A stretch of 56,278 nt of DNA. Source: Bacteroidota bacterium (GTDB lineage Bacteria > Bacteroidota > Bacteroidia > Chitinophagales > Chitinophagaceae). The notes below the pieces were generated by a model. The model did no database searches, was not told where the DNA came from, and saw only the letters and a list, made by a program, of their open reading frames with translations. The position numbers were made by a program, and so were the translations under genes. The stretch is taken from NCBI GenBank assembly GCA_018266455.1, contig JAFEAJ010000034.1, positions 1-56,278 of the forward strand. The letters are read 5' to 3'. Positions 28,433-36,887 of the stretch are shown here, piece after piece (position 1 is the first letter of the stretch; the number at the start of each line of letters is the position of its first letter).

Positions 28433-29469
28433 AAATCAAAATAATGGTTGCCCTACTGAATATCTTTGCCACATTGCACGATGAGCTGATTGGTTTTCTC
28501 GGCATCGGGCCGTTGATTGACATGTATAAATCCGGCGATTATGCCTCTTTGCACACTTTACAGGGAATTGAAAATGCCATCGGGCCAATCATCCCTTTTT
28601 TGTTGCTTATTGAAATTGCCCGTGCGCTTATTTATAAAAAATTCCGCGTTATCGATTACAAAGTGCAGTTCTTTACTTATGTGTTCAACCGCTTTGCCGG
28701 GCAGTTCATTTCCATTGCTGCAGTGGCTTTTTGCATTGGGCTTTTTGAAAAGTACAGCATTATTAAAACAACTTTTACCTGGTATTGGCTCATATATGGT
28801 TATGTTGCCTGGGAACTTTCTCATTTCGTGTATCATTACCTTGCTCATAAAGTGCGGTTGCTGTGGTGCCTTCATTCCACGCACCACGCCCCGCAAACCA
28901 TGAACCTATCGGTTACTTATGCCCACTTTATCCTGGAAGGGCCTTATGCAGATGTCATCCGCACCTCTATTTGCATTTTGCTTGGCGTTAACCCGCCGCT
29001 TTTGTTTTTTATTATGTTCATTGATGGAACATGGGGCGCATTCATTCATGCAGGGGAAAATGTGCTGAAAGACGGGAGGCTTGGCTTCCTGAACAAAATT
29101 ATTTTAACGCCTTCGCACCATCGTGTGCACCATGCACGCAATCCTGTTTATATGGACACGAATTTTTGCAACCTGCTCAACATTTGGGACAAGGCTTTCG
29201 GCACTTTTGTGGACGAGAAAAAAGAGGCCCCGGTCGAATACGGCATTACGCGCAAAATGGACCCCAACAGCTTTTGGGATATGTATTTCGGTGAAATTAT
29301 TGCCCTGGCTAAAGATGTGGCCAAAGCGCCAGGGGTTAAGAACAAACTGCTTTACATCATTATGCCGCCTGGCTGGAGCCACACTGGCGAGCATAAAACA
29401 GCCAGCGCAGTGCGCAAAGCTTATTTGAAGCAGCAACCGCAAACCCAGCCGTTTTCGGGTGAGGCCTAA
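28429..29469 (+). CDS. Fatty acid hydroxylase / sterol desaturase family protein
   Basis: This 346-residue membrane protein belongs to the di-iron FA-hydroxylase superfamily. The histidine clusters HFVYHYLAH (HxxxxxxxH region), HSTHHAPQ and HHRVHHARN provide the eight-His iron site. Helices span about residues 50-70, 90-112 and 185-205. It overlaps the upstream DUF486 gene by 4 nt. Family members hydroxylate or desaturate lipids such as sterols, carotenoids or sphingolipid-type fatty acids. Bacteroidota do make sphingolipids, but the substrate here is not shown. Confidence 0.87.
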   Translation: MKIKIMVALLNIFATLHDELIGFLGIGPLIDMYKSGDYASLHTLQGIENAIGPIIPFLLLIEIARALIYKKFRVIDYKVQFFTYVFNRFAGQFISIAAVAFCIGLFEKYSIIKTTFTWYWLIYGYVAWELSHFVYHYLAHKVRLLWCLHSTHHAPQTMNLSVTYAHFILEGPYADVIRTSICILLGVNPPLLFFIMFIDGTWGAFIHAGENVLKDGRLGFLNKIILTPSHHRVHHARNPVYMDTNFCNLLNIWDKAFGTFVDEKKEAPVEYGITRKMDPNSFWDMYFGEIIALAKDVAKAPGVKNKLLYIIMPPGWSHTGEHKTASAVRKAYLKQQPQTQPFSGEA

Positions 29470-29490
29470 TGTTTTTGGCTTGCCGCATTT

Positions 29491-30462
29491 TTAAATGGTC
29501 ATAGCAATTTCAGATTTGATTTGTATTAATTCGCCTAAAAGATTGGTTTCTTTTGCTAACCCTTTTCCCTCTAATTTATCAGCAATGCGGGCAATAGCAA
29601 CGTTCAATGTTCCAATTTCAGTCTTTCGTTTGTTGAGCAGATCCTGATAAGTAGAAATTAACTGGCCATCGGAAGACCTGCTAATGAGCAGCAGGCTGCT
29701 TAATACTTTATCGGGGTTTAATGATATGCCCTGTGATGCGGCTATCGCAATACATTCGTTGATCACTCTCATTGCTATATCCAGTGCTTTTTCATTGCGG
29801 CAGAAAATTCCATTATCTGTTGCCAGCAAAGGGCAGATAGAATTAAAAATGCTGTTCACAATTACTTTTGTCCATAATATGGGCTGAATATGTTCTTCTT
29901 GCTTGAACAAAAAGTGGCTGTTGCTTAAATGCCCTACAATCCTCGCCAAATTCTTATCACTGCCTTTAATGACCCCGATAGGAGAAATCGATACGGGCTT
30001 AAACTTTAATCTGCTTTCCCCTGTAACCTGGCATGTGGCAAACATTACGCACCGATAAATCTGAGGGAACCTTTTCTCTAAAAAAGGCTGTTCAACATTT
30101 AAGCCGTTTTGCAAGATGACCAAAGGTGATTCATTGATTTTGTTTTTCAGCCTTTCTGACAGCTCTATATTCCCATAAGATTTATTGGCTAAAACGATGA
30201 TGCCGTTTAATGCCGAATAATTTTTAACTGTACTTACAAGAATATCTTCCCTTACAATTTCATTATTATTAAGCACTACTTCAATTTTCTCGATATATGT
30301 TGATCTGTCATTGATATGGCCGCGGAGAAGTACAATATCTTTTCCCTTCTGTTTTAGGAAAGCAGCCAAAGCTTTTCCGATTGCGCCAGCCCCTACAATG
30401 AAGATTGTTGTGTTTTTTCCCTGCATATAATAATGGTTTATCTCTTTTGCGAACGCCATCAT
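29491..30462 (-). CDS. Ketopantoate reductase (PanE/ApbA) family protein
   Basis: The 323-residue protein has a Rossmann start TTIFIVGAGAIGKALAAF, then ILVSTVKNYS and VILQNGLNVEQPF, and a helical C-domain with the family lysine in LWTKVIVNSIFNSI and INECIAIAASQG. This fits NADPH-dependent 2-dehydropantoate 2-reductases of pantothenate synthesis. Many TetR-controlled paralogues act on other 2-oxo acids, so the symbol is withheld. The first ATG at 30462 is used; an alternative at 30426 begins 12 residues later. It follows tetR on the same strand after 92 nt. That gap carries an exact copy of the tetR operator pattern, so it is probably the main target of this TetR protein. Confidence 0.85.
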   Translation of the reverse strand: MMAFAKEINHYYMQGKNTTIFIVGAGAIGKALAAFLKQKGKDIVLLRGHINDRSTYIEKIEVVLNNNEIVREDILVSTVKNYSALNGIIVLANKSYGNIELSERLKNKINESPLVILQNGLNVEQPFLEKRFPQIYRCVMFATCQVTGESRLKFKPVSISPIGVIKGSDKNLARIVGHLSNSHFLFKQEEHIQPILWTKVIVNSIFNSICPLLATDNGIFCRNEKALDIAMRVINECIAIAASQGISLNPDKVLSSLLLISRSSDGQLISTYQDLLNKRKTEIGTLNVAIARIADKLEGKGLAKETNLLGELIQIKSEIAMTI

Positions 30463-30520
30463 CTTCCTGAAATCCTGCCCCAGTGAAAGGTTCTTTATAT
30501 GGCTTCATATTGTTTTTTAG

Positions 30521-30540
30521 AATATACCACTCGGTATATT
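30521..30540. promoter_or_regulatory. Palindromic operator before the reductase gene (probable TetR site)
   Basis: AATATACCACTCGGTATATT is a perfect inverted repeat of 8 bp arms with a 4-bp centre. It lies 59 nt before the reductase ATG and shares the core ATACC-N4-GGTAT with the site upstream of tetR. Size and symmetry suit a TetR dimer. Confidence 0.75.
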
Positions 30541-30554
30541 CATTATTAAAAAAA

Positions 30555-31157
30555 TTAAGATTTCAGGTTCAATATTATTTTTTCCAAGTAATCCATGGCT
30601 ATTTTTATTTCAGCGAGCTTGCCTGTAACTTTTGCCTGCATGAATGCGCCTTCAATTAAGGATATTAGAACAACGGCTATTTCCGCGGGGTTGGTGCCGG
30701 CTTTTATTTCACCTCTTGCAATGCCTCTTTTAATTTGACTTTCAACTGTTCTTTTCCATAGGGAAAGGGCATCGGCAGCTTTTTCTTTTAAAAGAGGGTG
30801 AGTGTCATCTGCTTCGGTTGCGGTATTTAAGATAGGGCAGCCTGCTTGCAAAAAAGGGATTTTAATATAATTGCGATACACGCCTGGGTAAACCAACAAA
30901 CGTTCAATTGCGTTTTCAGTTGCCAGCAATTTTTCCTTGATAAGTTCGGTAACCTTTTTATGATTGTGATCAAAAACTGCCAGTGCAACCTCGTCCTTGT
31001 TTTGGAAATTGCCATAGATGCTTCCCTTAGTCAGCCCGGTTGCCTGAACAAGATCGTTGAGCGATGTGCCGGCATAACCTTTTCTGTTGAAAATGTGGGC
31101 AGCTTTTGCAATAATGAATTGCCTGGTCCTTTCTGCTTTTGTTGCTATTTCACTCAT
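30555..31157 (-). CDS. TetR/AcrR family transcriptional regulator
   Basis: The 200-residue protein has an N-terminal TetR helix-turn-helix (about 10-57): IIAKAAHIFNRKGYAGTSLND, then GLTKGSIYGNFQNKDEVALAVFD. A ligand-binding helical domain follows that resembles the TetR_C group with FLQAGCPILNTATEADDTHP. TetR proteins repress until a small ligand binds. Two identical-pattern palindromes, one just upstream of this gene and one before the adjacent reductase gene, indicate autoregulation and control of the reductase. The ligand is unknown. Confidence 0.93.
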   Translation of the reverse strand: MSEIATKAERTRQFIIAKAAHIFNRKGYAGTSLNDLVQATGLTKGSIYGNFQNKDEVALAVFDHNHKKVTELIKEKLLATENAIERLLVYPGVYRNYIKIPFLQAGCPILNTATEADDTHPLLKEKAADALSLWKRTVESQIKRGIARGEIKAGTNPAEIAVVLISLIEGAFMQAKVTGKLAEIKIAMDYLEKIILNLKS

Positions 31158-31182
31158 GGCTGAACGAATATAATACTAAATA

Positions 31183-31196
31183 ATACCAATTGGTAT
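31183..31196. promoter_or_regulatory. Palindromic operator before tetR
   Basis: ATACCAATTGGTAT is a perfect 14-bp palindrome that lies 26 nt before the tetR start codon. Core and spacing (ATACC-N4-GGTAT) equal those of the site at 30521-30540, and both continue with TATT on the right. Autoregulation by TetR is inferred. Confidence 0.75.
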
Positions 31197-31204
31197 ATTT
31201 TGGA

Positions 31205-31234
31205 TAAAAAAACTGCAGGCAACTAGGCCTGCAG
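31205..31234 (-). terminator. Rho-independent terminator after tRNA-Ser
   Basis: On the minus strand CTGCAGGC pairs with GCCTGCAG around a 6-nt loop (31213-31234), followed by TTTTTTT-A. It lies 28 nt beyond the tRNA 3' end and insulates the tetR operator region downstream. Confidence 0.85.
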
Positions 31235-31262
31235 CTTGGCGTATTTTTTAAATCGTAACCAG

Positions 31263-31353
31263 CGGAGAGGGAGGGATTCGAACCCTCGGTACAAGTTTAA
31301 GCTCGTACAACGGTTTAGCAAACCGGCCCTTTCGGCCACTCAGGCACCTCTCC
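31263..31353 (-). tRNA. tRNA-Ser (anticodon GCT)
   Basis: The reverse strand folds as a class II tRNA: acceptor GGAGAGG with CCTCTCC, D arm with the GGCCGAAAGGG stretch, anticodon arm CGGTTT-GCT-AAACCG with the anticodon at 31319-31317, a long variable arm (TTGTACGAG...CTTGTAC) and a T arm with GGTTCGAATCC. Discriminator is G and CCA is not encoded. GCT reads AGC/AGU serine codons. It has its own promoter-like box and terminator. Confidence 0.96.
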
Positions 31354-31372
31354 GTTCTTTTTATAAGGGAGG

Positions 31373-31380
31373 CAAAAATA
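31373..31380 (-). promoter_or_regulatory. Minus-10-type box for tRNA-Ser
   Basis: Read on the minus strand this is TATTTTTG, a match to TAnnTTTG, 19 nt before the mature tRNA 5' end. No firm TTTG partner was found. Confidence 0.45.
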
Positions 31381-31527
31381 GCTATTAATTTATTTTGTAC
31401 CTAATTGGCCCCGATTTTTTCTTACGTGGTATTTTGCGCCTTGCACTTTCAGATGCATAGTTGAAAAATGAACAAAAGGCACAAGCGGGCGCGGCAACGA
31501 TGATGAGCAGTGGGCAGAGGCGGGCTG

Positions 31528-31559
31528 AAAAAACAAAACCCGCTCAGGGCATGAGCGGG
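31528..31559 (-). terminator. Terminator after dnaA
   Basis: CCCGCTCA (31539-31546) and TGAGCGGG (31552-31559) form an 8-bp stem with a 5-nt loop. On the minus strand it is followed by TTTTGTTTTTT. It lies 20 nt past the dnaA stop. A T run also exists on the plus side, so it may act both ways. Confidence 0.85.
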
Positions 31560-31578
31560 CAAATTTTTTTTTAAGATT

Positions 31579-33012
31579 TTACATGGCTGCTAATTGCACT
31601 TTTTGCTGGAGCTCGGTAACATTTTCTCGGAAAAGGCTGTCAGTGTCCATCAGGTCTTTTACAGTTTGACAGGAATGGATGACAGTGGTGTGGTCGCGGC
31701 CACCGAAATGCTCGCCAATTGTTTTGAGCGAATTTTTTGTGAATGCCTTGGCGAGGTACATGGTAATCTGGCGTGCCTGCACAATTTCTCTTTTGCGCGT
31801 TTTCTGCAATAGTTTCTCGTAAGACACATCGTAAAACTCGCAAACCATGCGCTGTATGATTTCTATGGTGATTTCTTTACTGCTTGTTTTCACAAAATTT
31901 CTTAGCACTTTTTTGGCCAGCTCCAGATCAATTTCACGCTTATTCAGCGAAGATTGTGCCAAAAGAGATATCAGTGCACCTTCCAGCTCGCGAACATTGC
32001 TATTAATATTATAAGCAAGATATTTTACTACTTCTTTCGGCATATCAAGCCCATCGTTCTTCATTTTCTTTTCGAGGATATCTATGCGCGTTTCATAATC
32101 GGGCACCTGCAGGTCGGCGCTCAGCCCCCAGCGGAAGCGGCTCAGCAGCCTTTCCTGCATGCCATCAAGATCTTTCGGCGGCTTGTCAGATGACAGGACC
32201 AATTGTTTTCCGGATTGGTGCAGGTGGTTGAAAATCGCAAAAAAAGCATCCTGCGATTTTTCTGCTTTGCTGAAAAACTGCACATCATCAATGATCAGCA
32301 CATCTACCAATTGATAAAAATGTATAAAGTCGTTGATTGCATTGTTTTTGCTGTGGTCGATAAACTGGTTGATGAATTTCTCAGAGCTCACATACAGCAC
32401 CACTTTATTTGGGTGCAACCTTTTCACTTCGTTCCCAATGGCCTGGGCCAGGTGTGTTTTGCCAAGGCCAACCCCTCCATAAACCACCAGCGGGTTAAAG
32501 GAATTAGCGCCGGGCTTTTCGGCTACTGTTTTCCCTGCGCGGCGGGCCACGCGGTTGCAGTCGCCTTCAATAAAAGCTTCAAATGTGTACATGGGGTTAA
32601 GCTGTGCATCGATCTGCATTTTCTTTAATCCCGGTATCACAAAGGGGTTCTTGACGGGGTTGTTTATAACAAGGGGAAAATCCACTTCGTTGTTCGAATA
32701 AGTTTTATAGCCATGGGCAGGCACATCCATAGTCAAAGGTTTGTTTTGTTGATTGCCGCTGTCTACCATTATCCTGTATTCAAGCCTAGCCTCTTTGCCC
32801 AAAACCCGGCGCAATGTTTTTGCCAGCAGGTTCACATAATGCTCTTCCAGGTATTCATAAAAAAATTGGCTGGGCACCTGTATCACCAGCACGTTGTTCT
32901 TCAACTCAACAGGTTTAATGGGCTCGAACCAGGTCTTATAATGTTGCCATTCTACAATGTCCTTGATCACTTCCAGGCAATTGCTCCATACTTTGTCAAA
33001 CGTTTTTGCCAT
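31579..33012 (-). CDS. dnaA: Chromosomal replication initiator protein DnaA
   Basis: The 477-residue protein has all DnaA domains. Domain I (about 1-75) contains WQHYKTWFEPIKP. A linker follows, then the AAA+ domain with GGVGLGKTH (179-187), LIIDDVQF (239-246) and an arginine-rich SRFRWGL. The C-terminal DNA-binding domain reads RKREIVQARQITMYLAKAFT and GGRDHTTVIHSC. It opens oriC and loads the helicase. The gene stands alone with its own terminator; dnaN and recF are not next to it. No cluster of consensus DnaA boxes was seen in the 560-nt upstream region. Confidence 0.97.
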   Translation of the reverse strand: MAKTFDKVWSNCLEVIKDIVEWQHYKTWFEPIKPVELKNNVLVIQVPSQFFYEYLEEHYVNLLAKTLRRVLGKEARLEYRIMVDSGNQQNKPLTMDVPAHGYKTYSNNEVDFPLVINNPVKNPFVIPGLKKMQIDAQLNPMYTFEAFIEGDCNRVARRAGKTVAEKPGANSFNPLVVYGGVGLGKTHLAQAIGNEVKRLHPNKVVLYVSSEKFINQFIDHSKNNAINDFIHFYQLVDVLIIDDVQFFSKAEKSQDAFFAIFNHLHQSGKQLVLSSDKPPKDLDGMQERLLSRFRWGLSADLQVPDYETRIDILEKKMKNDGLDMPKEVVKYLAYNINSNVRELEGALISLLAQSSLNKREIDLELAKKVLRNFVKTSSKEITIEIIQRMVCEFYDVSYEKLLQKTRKREIVQARQITMYLAKAFTKNSLKTIGEHFGGRDHTTVIHSCQTVKDLMDTDSLFRENVTELQQKVQLAAM

Positions 33013-33572
33013 TATAGTTAGTCAGCAGTTTATAATGAGTTAAAAAATTTTTTTGGTGAAATTGGTTTCAAATAGAAATGGTTTAAAAAAGTTTAGCAGG
33101 GCAACGAATATCAAGATTTTCCATTGAATAAAAAATTTTTTATTGTCATGATTTCTATCAGCCCCAACTGTATTGAAACTGGTGCGGGTTTTTACTGAAA
33201 AAAAATAAGCGAAAAATAAAAAAAATTAAAAAATCGCCTTCGTGGTCAATGTTGATTTTTATGAAGCGGAAAGAAAAGTTTTCTTTTGCAAGAGGAGCTT
33301 TCTTCATAAAAATAAAATTTTGAGCAAGCGGTTGAAGGTACAACATATTTAATTTGCAGAATTAAAACCGATTTCTTTTTTTAAAAAAGAGCGCAGCATG
33401 CCGGGCGCAATTCATGTTGAGCTGCAGGTGTTTTTTTTAACAGCTTAGGACACTTGCGTTTATCGGGAAACAAATCTTAAAGAAAAGCAAAAAGAGAAAG
33501 GTGAATTTGTTTTAGCGGTTTACTGATTAACTTTGCACAGCATAACAATTAATAAACTTTAAAATTCGGGGA
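33013..33572. other. AT-rich gap between dnaA and the beta-barrel gene
   Basis: This 560-nt stretch has no credible gene. It is very AT-rich, with many A and T runs, and holds a perfect 18-bp A/T palindrome AATAAAAAATTTTTTATT at 33127-33144 about 115 nt upstream of dnaA. The right end carries the promoter at 33506-33535. I looked for TTATCCACA-type DnaA boxes and saw none, so I do not call an origin here. Confidence 0.5.
33506..33535 (+). promoter_or_regulatory. Bacteroidota-type promoter for the beta-barrel gene
   Basis: TTTG (33506-33509), an 18-nt spacer and TAACTTTG (33528-33535) match the Bacteroidota consensus. The start codon follows 38 nt after the box. Confidence 0.75.
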
Positions 33573-34136
33573 ATGAAAAAAATTTTTGCAATAGCGATAA
33601 CGGTGTTTATATCATATTCATCTTATGCACAGGGGCCTGCGCTATTTGAGAACGCTACCAACGTGGTGAACCTGGGGATTGGCGTAGGAGATGTTTTCTG
33701 GGGCGCAGGATATTCAGGCGCGCCTGTTAGTTTTAATGCGAGCTTCGACCGTGGGGTAACTGATAAACTGGGGATCGGGTACATCGGGGCTGGCGGAATT
33801 ATTGGGTACACTTCACGGACTTACAATACCTATAGTAATGGCATTACTTACAAAACCAGGTACTCCGGTCTCCTAATTGGAGTTAGGGCTACCTATCACT
33901 TTGCGCTCAACGGTGAGATCAGTGAGAAACTGGATCCATACGCAGGGTTAGTTGCAGGCTATGTGATTACATCGCATTCAGGGGATGAAAACCCTTATTA
34001 TAATGGCCCGAGTGCCTTCAGGCCTGGCGCTTTTGCAGGAGCTCATTACTATTTCTCTCCCAACTTTGGCGCATTTGCTGAAGTGGGCTATAATGTTATT
34101 TCAGTATTAAATACTGGGCTTACGATAAAGTTCTGA
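33573..34136 (+). CDS. Outer membrane beta-barrel protein
   Basis: The 187-residue protein has a signal peptide (MKKIFAIAITVFISYSSYAQ) and alternating amphipathic strands rich in Gly and Tyr, such as KLGIGYIGAGGIIGYTS, YSGLLIGVRATYHF and FGAFAEVGYNVISVLNTGLTIKF. It ends in a C-terminal Phe as in many outer-membrane barrels. The size fits an eight-stranded barrel. The role is unknown. It has a strong promoter and appears monocistronic. Confidence 0.8.
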   Translation: MKKIFAIAITVFISYSSYAQGPALFENATNVVNLGIGVGDVFWGAGYSGAPVSFNASFDRGVTDKLGIGYIGAGGIIGYTSRTYNTYSNGITYKTRYSGLLIGVRATYHFALNGEISEKLDPYAGLVAGYVITSHSGDENPYYNGPSAFRPGAFAGAHYYFSPNFGAFAEVGYNVISVLNTGLTIKF

Positions 34137-34251
34137 TAATAACTGATAATAATAAGCAGCAGAAGAATACTGAAGTTCAGGATATATTTCAGCTTTTTAG
34201 CGTTGCGCACTTATCAATATTTTTTCGTTTTCAGGTTAAATACCCGGCACG

Positions 34252-35814
34252 GTGCAAAAACAGGTACAGTTAACAATGCTTCCGCATGAAGCTTATGATG
34301 ATGTGCTCATCAAAAAAAGTATAGCGTTGGTTTCCGGCGTTCTTCCTGAAAAAATTTCAGGGTATCATACTGTTAAGCGTTCTGTTGATGCCAGGGGCAA
34401 GCAGCCTTTTATTGTTCAAACATTGCAGGTTTTTATCGATGAACCTTACAGCAAAAGGAAAGTAATTCGATTAGATTTCCCCGATGTTTCAAAATCAGAA
34501 AAAAAAGTAATTGTAGTTGGGGCGGGCCCGGCAGGACTGTTTGCAGCATTGAAATGTATTGAATTGGGCATTAAACCACTTGTCCTGGAAAGAGGGAAAG
34601 AGGTGAGGGCAAGAAGGAGGGACCTCGCTGTATTGAATAAAGAAGGGGTCATTGACCCGGAAAGCAATTATTGTTTTGGTGAAGGCGGCGCCGGCACTTA
34701 TAGCGATGGCAAGCTCTACACCCGCAGCACCAAGCGCGGAGATGTAAACCGCATTTTGAATTTGATGGTTCAATTTGGAGCAGAGGAAAATATTTTATAT
34801 GATGCGCACCCGCATATCGGCACCAATAAATTGCCGCATATCATCACCAAAATCAGGCAACAGGTAATCAGTTGCGGCGGGGAATTTTTTTTTGAAAGAA
34901 AAGTAGTAGACTTTGTTATTGCAAATGCAAGGATCAAATCTGTAAAAACGGCTGATGGGGGTATTTTTGAAGGCGATGCGGTGATTTTAGCTACAGGGCA
35001 TTCAGCAAGGGATATTTTTCATTTGTTGCAACGGAAAAAAATACTTGTGGCGTTCAAGCCATTTGCGCTTGGCGTTCGCATTGAGCACCCGCAAGCTTTG
35101 ATTGACAGCATCCAGTATCATTGCTCACAAAGGGGAGGTTTTTTGCCGCCCGCTTCATACAGCTTAGTTGAGCAAGTGAAAAGCAAAGGCGTATTTTCCT
35201 TTTGCATGTGCCCTGGCGGCATAATTGCAATCGCATCTACCAATAATAATGAACTGGTTGTTAATGGCTGGTCGCCTTCAAAAAGAAACAATCCTTTCGC
35301 CAACTCCGGTATGGTGGTGAGCATCGATGAAAAAGAGGTTGCGGCATTTGGGAAATATGATGAATTGAAAGGGATGTATTTTCAGCAATCTGTTGAGCAA
35401 AAAGCATTCAGCAGCGGGGGGGGCAAATTTGTGGCGCCGGCTCAGCGAATGGCTGATTTCGTGGACAACAAAATTTCTTCTTCATTGCCAGATTGTTCTT
35501 ATCTGCCGGGAACAAGGTCTTCATCATTAAAAGAAATATTGCCAGGTTTTGTTCACGACAGTTTGCGGCAGGCATTTATTGCGTTTGGAAAAAAAATGAA
35601 AGGCTATTATACAAATGATGCCGTGGTGGTAGCTACAGAATCGCGCACTTCTTCTCCGGTGCGCATTCCAAGGGAAGCGGGGGCACTGTGCCATCCGCAA
35701 ATAAAAAACCTGTATCCATGTGGAGAGGGCGCAGGGTATGCAGGCGGCATTGTAAGCGCGGCAATGGATGGGGAGAATGTTGCAGCGCAGGCTGGGCGTG
35801 CTATATTGAAATAA
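34252..35814 (+). CDS. FAD-dependent oxidoreductase (COG2509 type)
   Basis: The 520-residue protein starts with GTG. After an N-terminal domain of about 80 residues comes the FAD-binding strand VIVVGAGPAGLFAALKCIE (GxGxxG at 90-95). Then follow GEGGAGTYSDGKLYTRSTKR, PHIGTNKLPHI, LATGHSARDIFHLL and the C-terminal CGEGAGYAGGIVSAAMDG, which closes the FAD site. This is the signature of the uncharacterised FAD-dependent dehydrogenases of COG2509. The substrate is unknown, and there is no obvious functional partner next to it. Confidence 0.9.
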   Translation: MQKQVQLTMLPHEAYDDVLIKKSIALVSGVLPEKISGYHTVKRSVDARGKQPFIVQTLQVFIDEPYSKRKVIRLDFPDVSKSEKKVIVVGAGPAGLFAALKCIELGIKPLVLERGKEVRARRRDLAVLNKEGVIDPESNYCFGEGGAGTYSDGKLYTRSTKRGDVNRILNLMVQFGAEENILYDAHPHIGTNKLPHIITKIRQQVISCGGEFFFERKVVDFVIANARIKSVKTADGGIFEGDAVILATGHSARDIFHLLQRKKILVAFKPFALGVRIEHPQALIDSIQYHCSQRGGFLPPASYSLVEQVKSKGVFSFCMCPGGIIAIASTNNNELVVNGWSPSKRNNPFANSGMVVSIDEKEVAAFGKYDELKGMYFQQSVEQKAFSSGGGKFVAPAQRMADFVDNKISSSLPDCSYLPGTRSSSLKEILPGFVHDSLRQAFIAFGKKMKGYYTNDAVVVATESRTSSPVRIPREAGALCHPQIKNLYPCGEGAGYAGGIVSAAMDGENVAAQAGRAILK

Positions 35815-35945
35815 GCTAAAGCAGGCTGGTCAGTGAGCGGGCCATTGGATTGTGCTGTTCAACTTATCAACCGGCTACGCCATTCTTCATTTTTTTATGG
35901 CATGTTAGTATTTTTTTATAATCTTTATCATGAAAATAATTGCAC

Positions 35946-36878
35946 ATGAGCCTTCTTGAAGTCAGGAACCTGAAAAAATATTTTGCTACACAAAAAGCTG
36001 TTGATGACATCAGTTTTTCATTGGACAAAGGCTCTATTTTTGGGCTTCTTGGCCCTAATGGCGCCGGCAAGACAACGCTGATAAGGATGATCACGGGAAT
36101 TTTTTATCCTGATGAAGGGAACATTTTGCTCGATGGGAAAAAATTTGATGCGGAAAATGATGTGGCCCTGATTGGCTATATGCCTGAGGAAAGGGGCTTG
36201 TACAAAAAAATGAAAATTGGCGAACAGGCTGTTTACCTGGCACAATTGAAAGGGCTTTCAAGGCATGCAGCCATTGAAAGAGTGAAACAGTGGTTCATTA
36301 AATTTGAAATGCAAAGCTGGTGGAACAAAAAAGTAGAAGACCTGAGCAAAGGCATGGGACAAAAACTGCAATTTGTTACCACTGTTTTGCACGAGCCTAA
36401 ATTGATTATCCTTGATGAGCCTTTCAGCGGCCTTGACCCGGTAAACAGCAACCTGATAAAAGAAGAAATTTATGATCTCGCCAAAAAAGGGTCTACTATT
36501 ATTTTCAGCACGCACCGGATGGAGCAGGTAGAAGAAATTTGCGACCATATTATTTTAGTGAACAAAGGACAAAAAATACTTGATGGCAGCGTGGGCAATG
36601 TCAAACAACAGTTCAAAGAAAACATTTTTAGCATAGCACTTGACCGGATACCAGGAATACCTGTACAGCAAATTTTTGACGTTATCGGGAAAAATGACAG
36701 CAGCCTTATTCTCAGGATCAATAATGGTTTCCGCAGCAATGATGTGCTGCAATATTTCATCGGTCAAAATATCAATGTGGTTTCCTTCAACGAAATGTTG
36801 CCCTCGCTGAGCGATATTTTTATAAAACTGGTAGAAGGCACCCCGCTGGCAAGACAATTCCAATCTGTAAAAGCTTAA
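35946..36878 (+). CDS. ABC transporter ATP-binding protein
   Basis: The ATG at 35946 gives 310 residues; the TTG two codons earlier is rejected. Walker A is GPNGAGKT (36-43), the signature LSKGMGQ, Walker B KLIILDEPFSGLD and the switch histidine is in FSTHRM. A C-terminal domain of about 80 residues follows the ATPase, as in NatA-like exporter subunits. It is 9 nt upstream of the permease gene, forming a two-gene exporter. Known relatives export sodium, drugs or peptides; the cargo is not evident here. Confidence 0.92.
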   Translation: MSLLEVRNLKKYFATQKAVDDISFSLDKGSIFGLLGPNGAGKTTLIRMITGIFYPDEGNILLDGKKFDAENDVALIGYMPEERGLYKKMKIGEQAVYLAQLKGLSRHAAIERVKQWFIKFEMQSWWNKKVEDLSKGMGQKLQFVTTVLHEPKLIILDEPFSGLDPVNSNLIKEEIYDLAKKGSTIIFSTHRMEQVEEICDHIILVNKGQKILDGSVGNVKQQFKENIFSIALDRIPGIPVQQIFDVIGKNDSSLILRINNGFRSNDVLQYFIGQNINVVSFNEMLPSLSDIFIKLVEGTPLARQFQSVKA

Positions 36879-36887
36879 TACCATCAC

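Noticed and set aside
33013..33572. Origin of replication beside dnaA
   Set aside because: No cluster of consensus DnaA boxes was seen, and AT-richness alone is not enough.
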